The notes beneath the pieces are model-generated. The model did not search any database. It was not told the origin of the DNA and saw nothing but the letters and a program-made list of their open reading frames with translations. Positions 63,049-64,000 of a stretch of 64,000 nt of DNA are shown in pieces. A program made the position numbers and the translations under genes. Origin of the DNA: Dyadobacter fermentans. Lineage in GTDB: Bacteria; Bacteroidota; Bacteroidia; Cytophagales; Spirosomataceae. The stretch covers positions 310,001 to 374,000 of the forward strand of contig NZ_JAHXBN010000013.1 of the NCBI RefSeq assembly GCF_019924045.1, in the 5' to 3' direction. Position 1 is the stretch's first letter, and the number at the start of each line of letters is the position of its first letter.

Positions 63049-63171
63049 TGACGACCGACTATTCCTCACTACCAATGACCGCTCTTGACTAACCATGACA
63101 ATCAATGACTACCACTAACCACCATCGTCGCGGCCTGGCGATCGGCGGTCGATGGTCGGTCGTCGGCGGTC
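63049..63171. repeat. TGAC/GTC phased repeat before the acetyltransferase gene
   Basis: TGAC at 63049, then at 63076, 63086, 63096 and 63106 with 10-bp phase (TAAC at 63116), then the opposite-sense GGTCGATGGTCGGTCGTCGG. Same class as the arrays at 5801, 31006, 38083 and 52494. Confidence 0.8.
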
Positions 63172-63201
63172 ATTTCCCAACCCGCTCATCAAACAACCCC
63201 A

Positions 63202-64000
63202 ATGCCATCATCACTCATCGATCTTCTTAAAAAAACGCATCATGCCGAGTGGGAGGCGACTCCCTCCTGGCATGATGCCACAGCCTGGCTCGACGACCTG
63301 ATCCATTTTCTTTTTCCGAGCAATAATTTACCTAAAAAGACCTCCTACGAAGGTATTTTAAAGAAAAACCAGATCGATCTTGAAAATATCCTGCTCAGTT
63401 ACCTTGATCCGAAAAAGGTGGCCATCGAGCAAAAAGTGGCTTCTTTTTACGACGAGCTGGAAACGATTTACAAGAACCTGCGCCTCGACGCCAGCAAAAT
63501 TCACGAATACGACCCGGCGGCTACGAGCGTCAACGAAGTGATCGTTTCGTACCCCGGCTTTTATGCGATCGCGGTTTACCGCATTGCCAATTATCTGAGT
63601 ATTCTGCAAATTCCGGTGCTGCCGCGCATTCTCACGGAATATGCGCATGGTAAAACAGGCGTCGATATTCACCCGGAGGCTACCATCGGCGTGCCGTTCA
63701 TGATCGATCATGGTACCGGCATTGTGATCGGTGCCACTTCGGTAATCGGTAGAAATGTGAGTATTTACCAGGGGGTGACTTTGGGTGCATTGCAGGTTGC
63801 GAAAGAGCTTTACAACACGAAACGCCACCCGACCGTAGGCGATAACGTCATCATTTACGCACGGACGACCATCCTTGGAGGCGACACCGTCATAGGCGAA
63901 AACAGCGTGATCGGAGGCAGTGTTTTCCTCACCAAAAGCGTAGCGCCCAATTCGCAGGTGTTTAATACGCATCAATTGCGCATTACGACGCGAGCGGAAG
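63202..64000 (+). CDS. epsC: Serine O-acetyltransferase (EpsC/CysE type), cut by the window end
   Basis: Acetyl-CoA plus L-serine to O-acetylserine, the precursor for cysteine synthesis. 266 codons are visible from ATG 63202 with no stop before the edge. N-terminal helical domain (~1-140; VSYPGFYAIAVYRIANYL, PRILTEYAHGKTGVDIHP), then left-handed beta-helix hexapeptide repeats with IDHGTGIVIGATSVIG, VTLGAL and RHPTVGDNV, and VIGGSVFLTKSV. Third gene of the encapsulin unit, though 157 bp of repeat DNA separate it from the desulfurase. Such an acetyltransferase is a usual neighbour of Family 2A encapsulins. Confidence 0.92.
   Translation, partial: MPSSLIDLLKKTHHAEWEATPSWHDATAWLDDLIHFLFPSNNLPKKTSYEGILKKNQIDLENILLSYLDPKKVAIEQKVASFYDELETIYKNLRLDASKIHEYDPAATSVNEVIVSYPGFYAIAVYRIANYLSILQIPVLPRILTEYAHGKTGVDIHPEATIGVPFMIDHGTGIVIGATSVIGRNVSIYQGVTLGALQVAKELYNTKRHPTVGDNVIIYARTTILGGDTVIGENSVIGGSVFLTKSVAPNSQVFNTHQLRITTRAE

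Overview
The window looks like chromosomal DNA of a Bacteroidota bacterium of the Cytophagales, probably a Dyadobacter-like organism. The evidence is two SusC/SusD pairs, a T9SS-type C-terminal sorting domain, many Q-ending (A-Q) signal peptides, several promoters with a TAnnTTTG -7 element and almost no Shine-Dalgarno sequences. The genus is an inference.

Layout. (1) 33-3798: a secreted M1 peptidase and a thioredoxin-like lipoprotein. (2) 3813-19172: a self-contained nitrate/nitrite assimilation island. On the minus strand lie siroheme methyltransferase, an outer-membrane porin, a NarK-type transporter, a fused nitrate reductase, a rubredoxin-tailed NiR-like protein and a nitrate-reductase-associated protein. 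On the plus strand lie nirB, nirD, a NarX-like sensor and a NarL-like regulator. (3) 19248-21820: a ThuA-like protein, an outer-membrane-like protein and a VapC toxin pair. (4) 21895-45291: a sulfatase locus with ten sulfatases, a solute-binding protein, a LamG-like protein and a SusC/SusD pair, with no glycoside hydrolase. (5) 45291-52432: a HEPN-type pair, a cysteine desulfurase behind a candidate SAM-type riboswitch, and a second SusC/SusD pair. (6) 52679-59823: a ChrB-AraC fusion regulator, DMT exporter and Lrp regulator; a GH26 enzyme; four tandem paralogous lipoproteins; an orphan zinc-ribbon protein. (7) 60224-64000: a Family 2A encapsulin operon with shell, cysteine desulfurase carrying a long N-terminal extension, and serine O-acetyltransferase (cut by the window end).

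The strongest pattern is a sulfur theme tying regions 4, 5 and 7 together. A 17-bp element close to TCTATCGAATTTATAGA lies directly after a TTTG promoter element at four transcription units (solute-binding protein/sulfatases, SusC1, cysteine desulfurase, SusC2). It recurs twice, in opposite orientations, upstream of the encapsulin operon. Behind the first copy is a 32-codon leader ORF ending in four consecutive Cys codons. It is followed by mutually exclusive hairpins, as in amino-acid attenuation. Behind another copy is a SAM-aptamer-like RNA. I read this as a sulfur-scavenging and storage regulon: sulfate esters are taken up and hydrolysed, sulfur is assimilated to cysteine (CysE-type enzyme), and desulfurases, one of them the probable encapsulin cargo, release or store it. 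The regulator is not in the window.

Intergenic DNA also holds two repeat classes: 10-bp-phased TGAC/GTCA fold-back repeats (five places) and GC-rich palindromes plus a 57-bp tandem repeat around the nitrite reductase genes.
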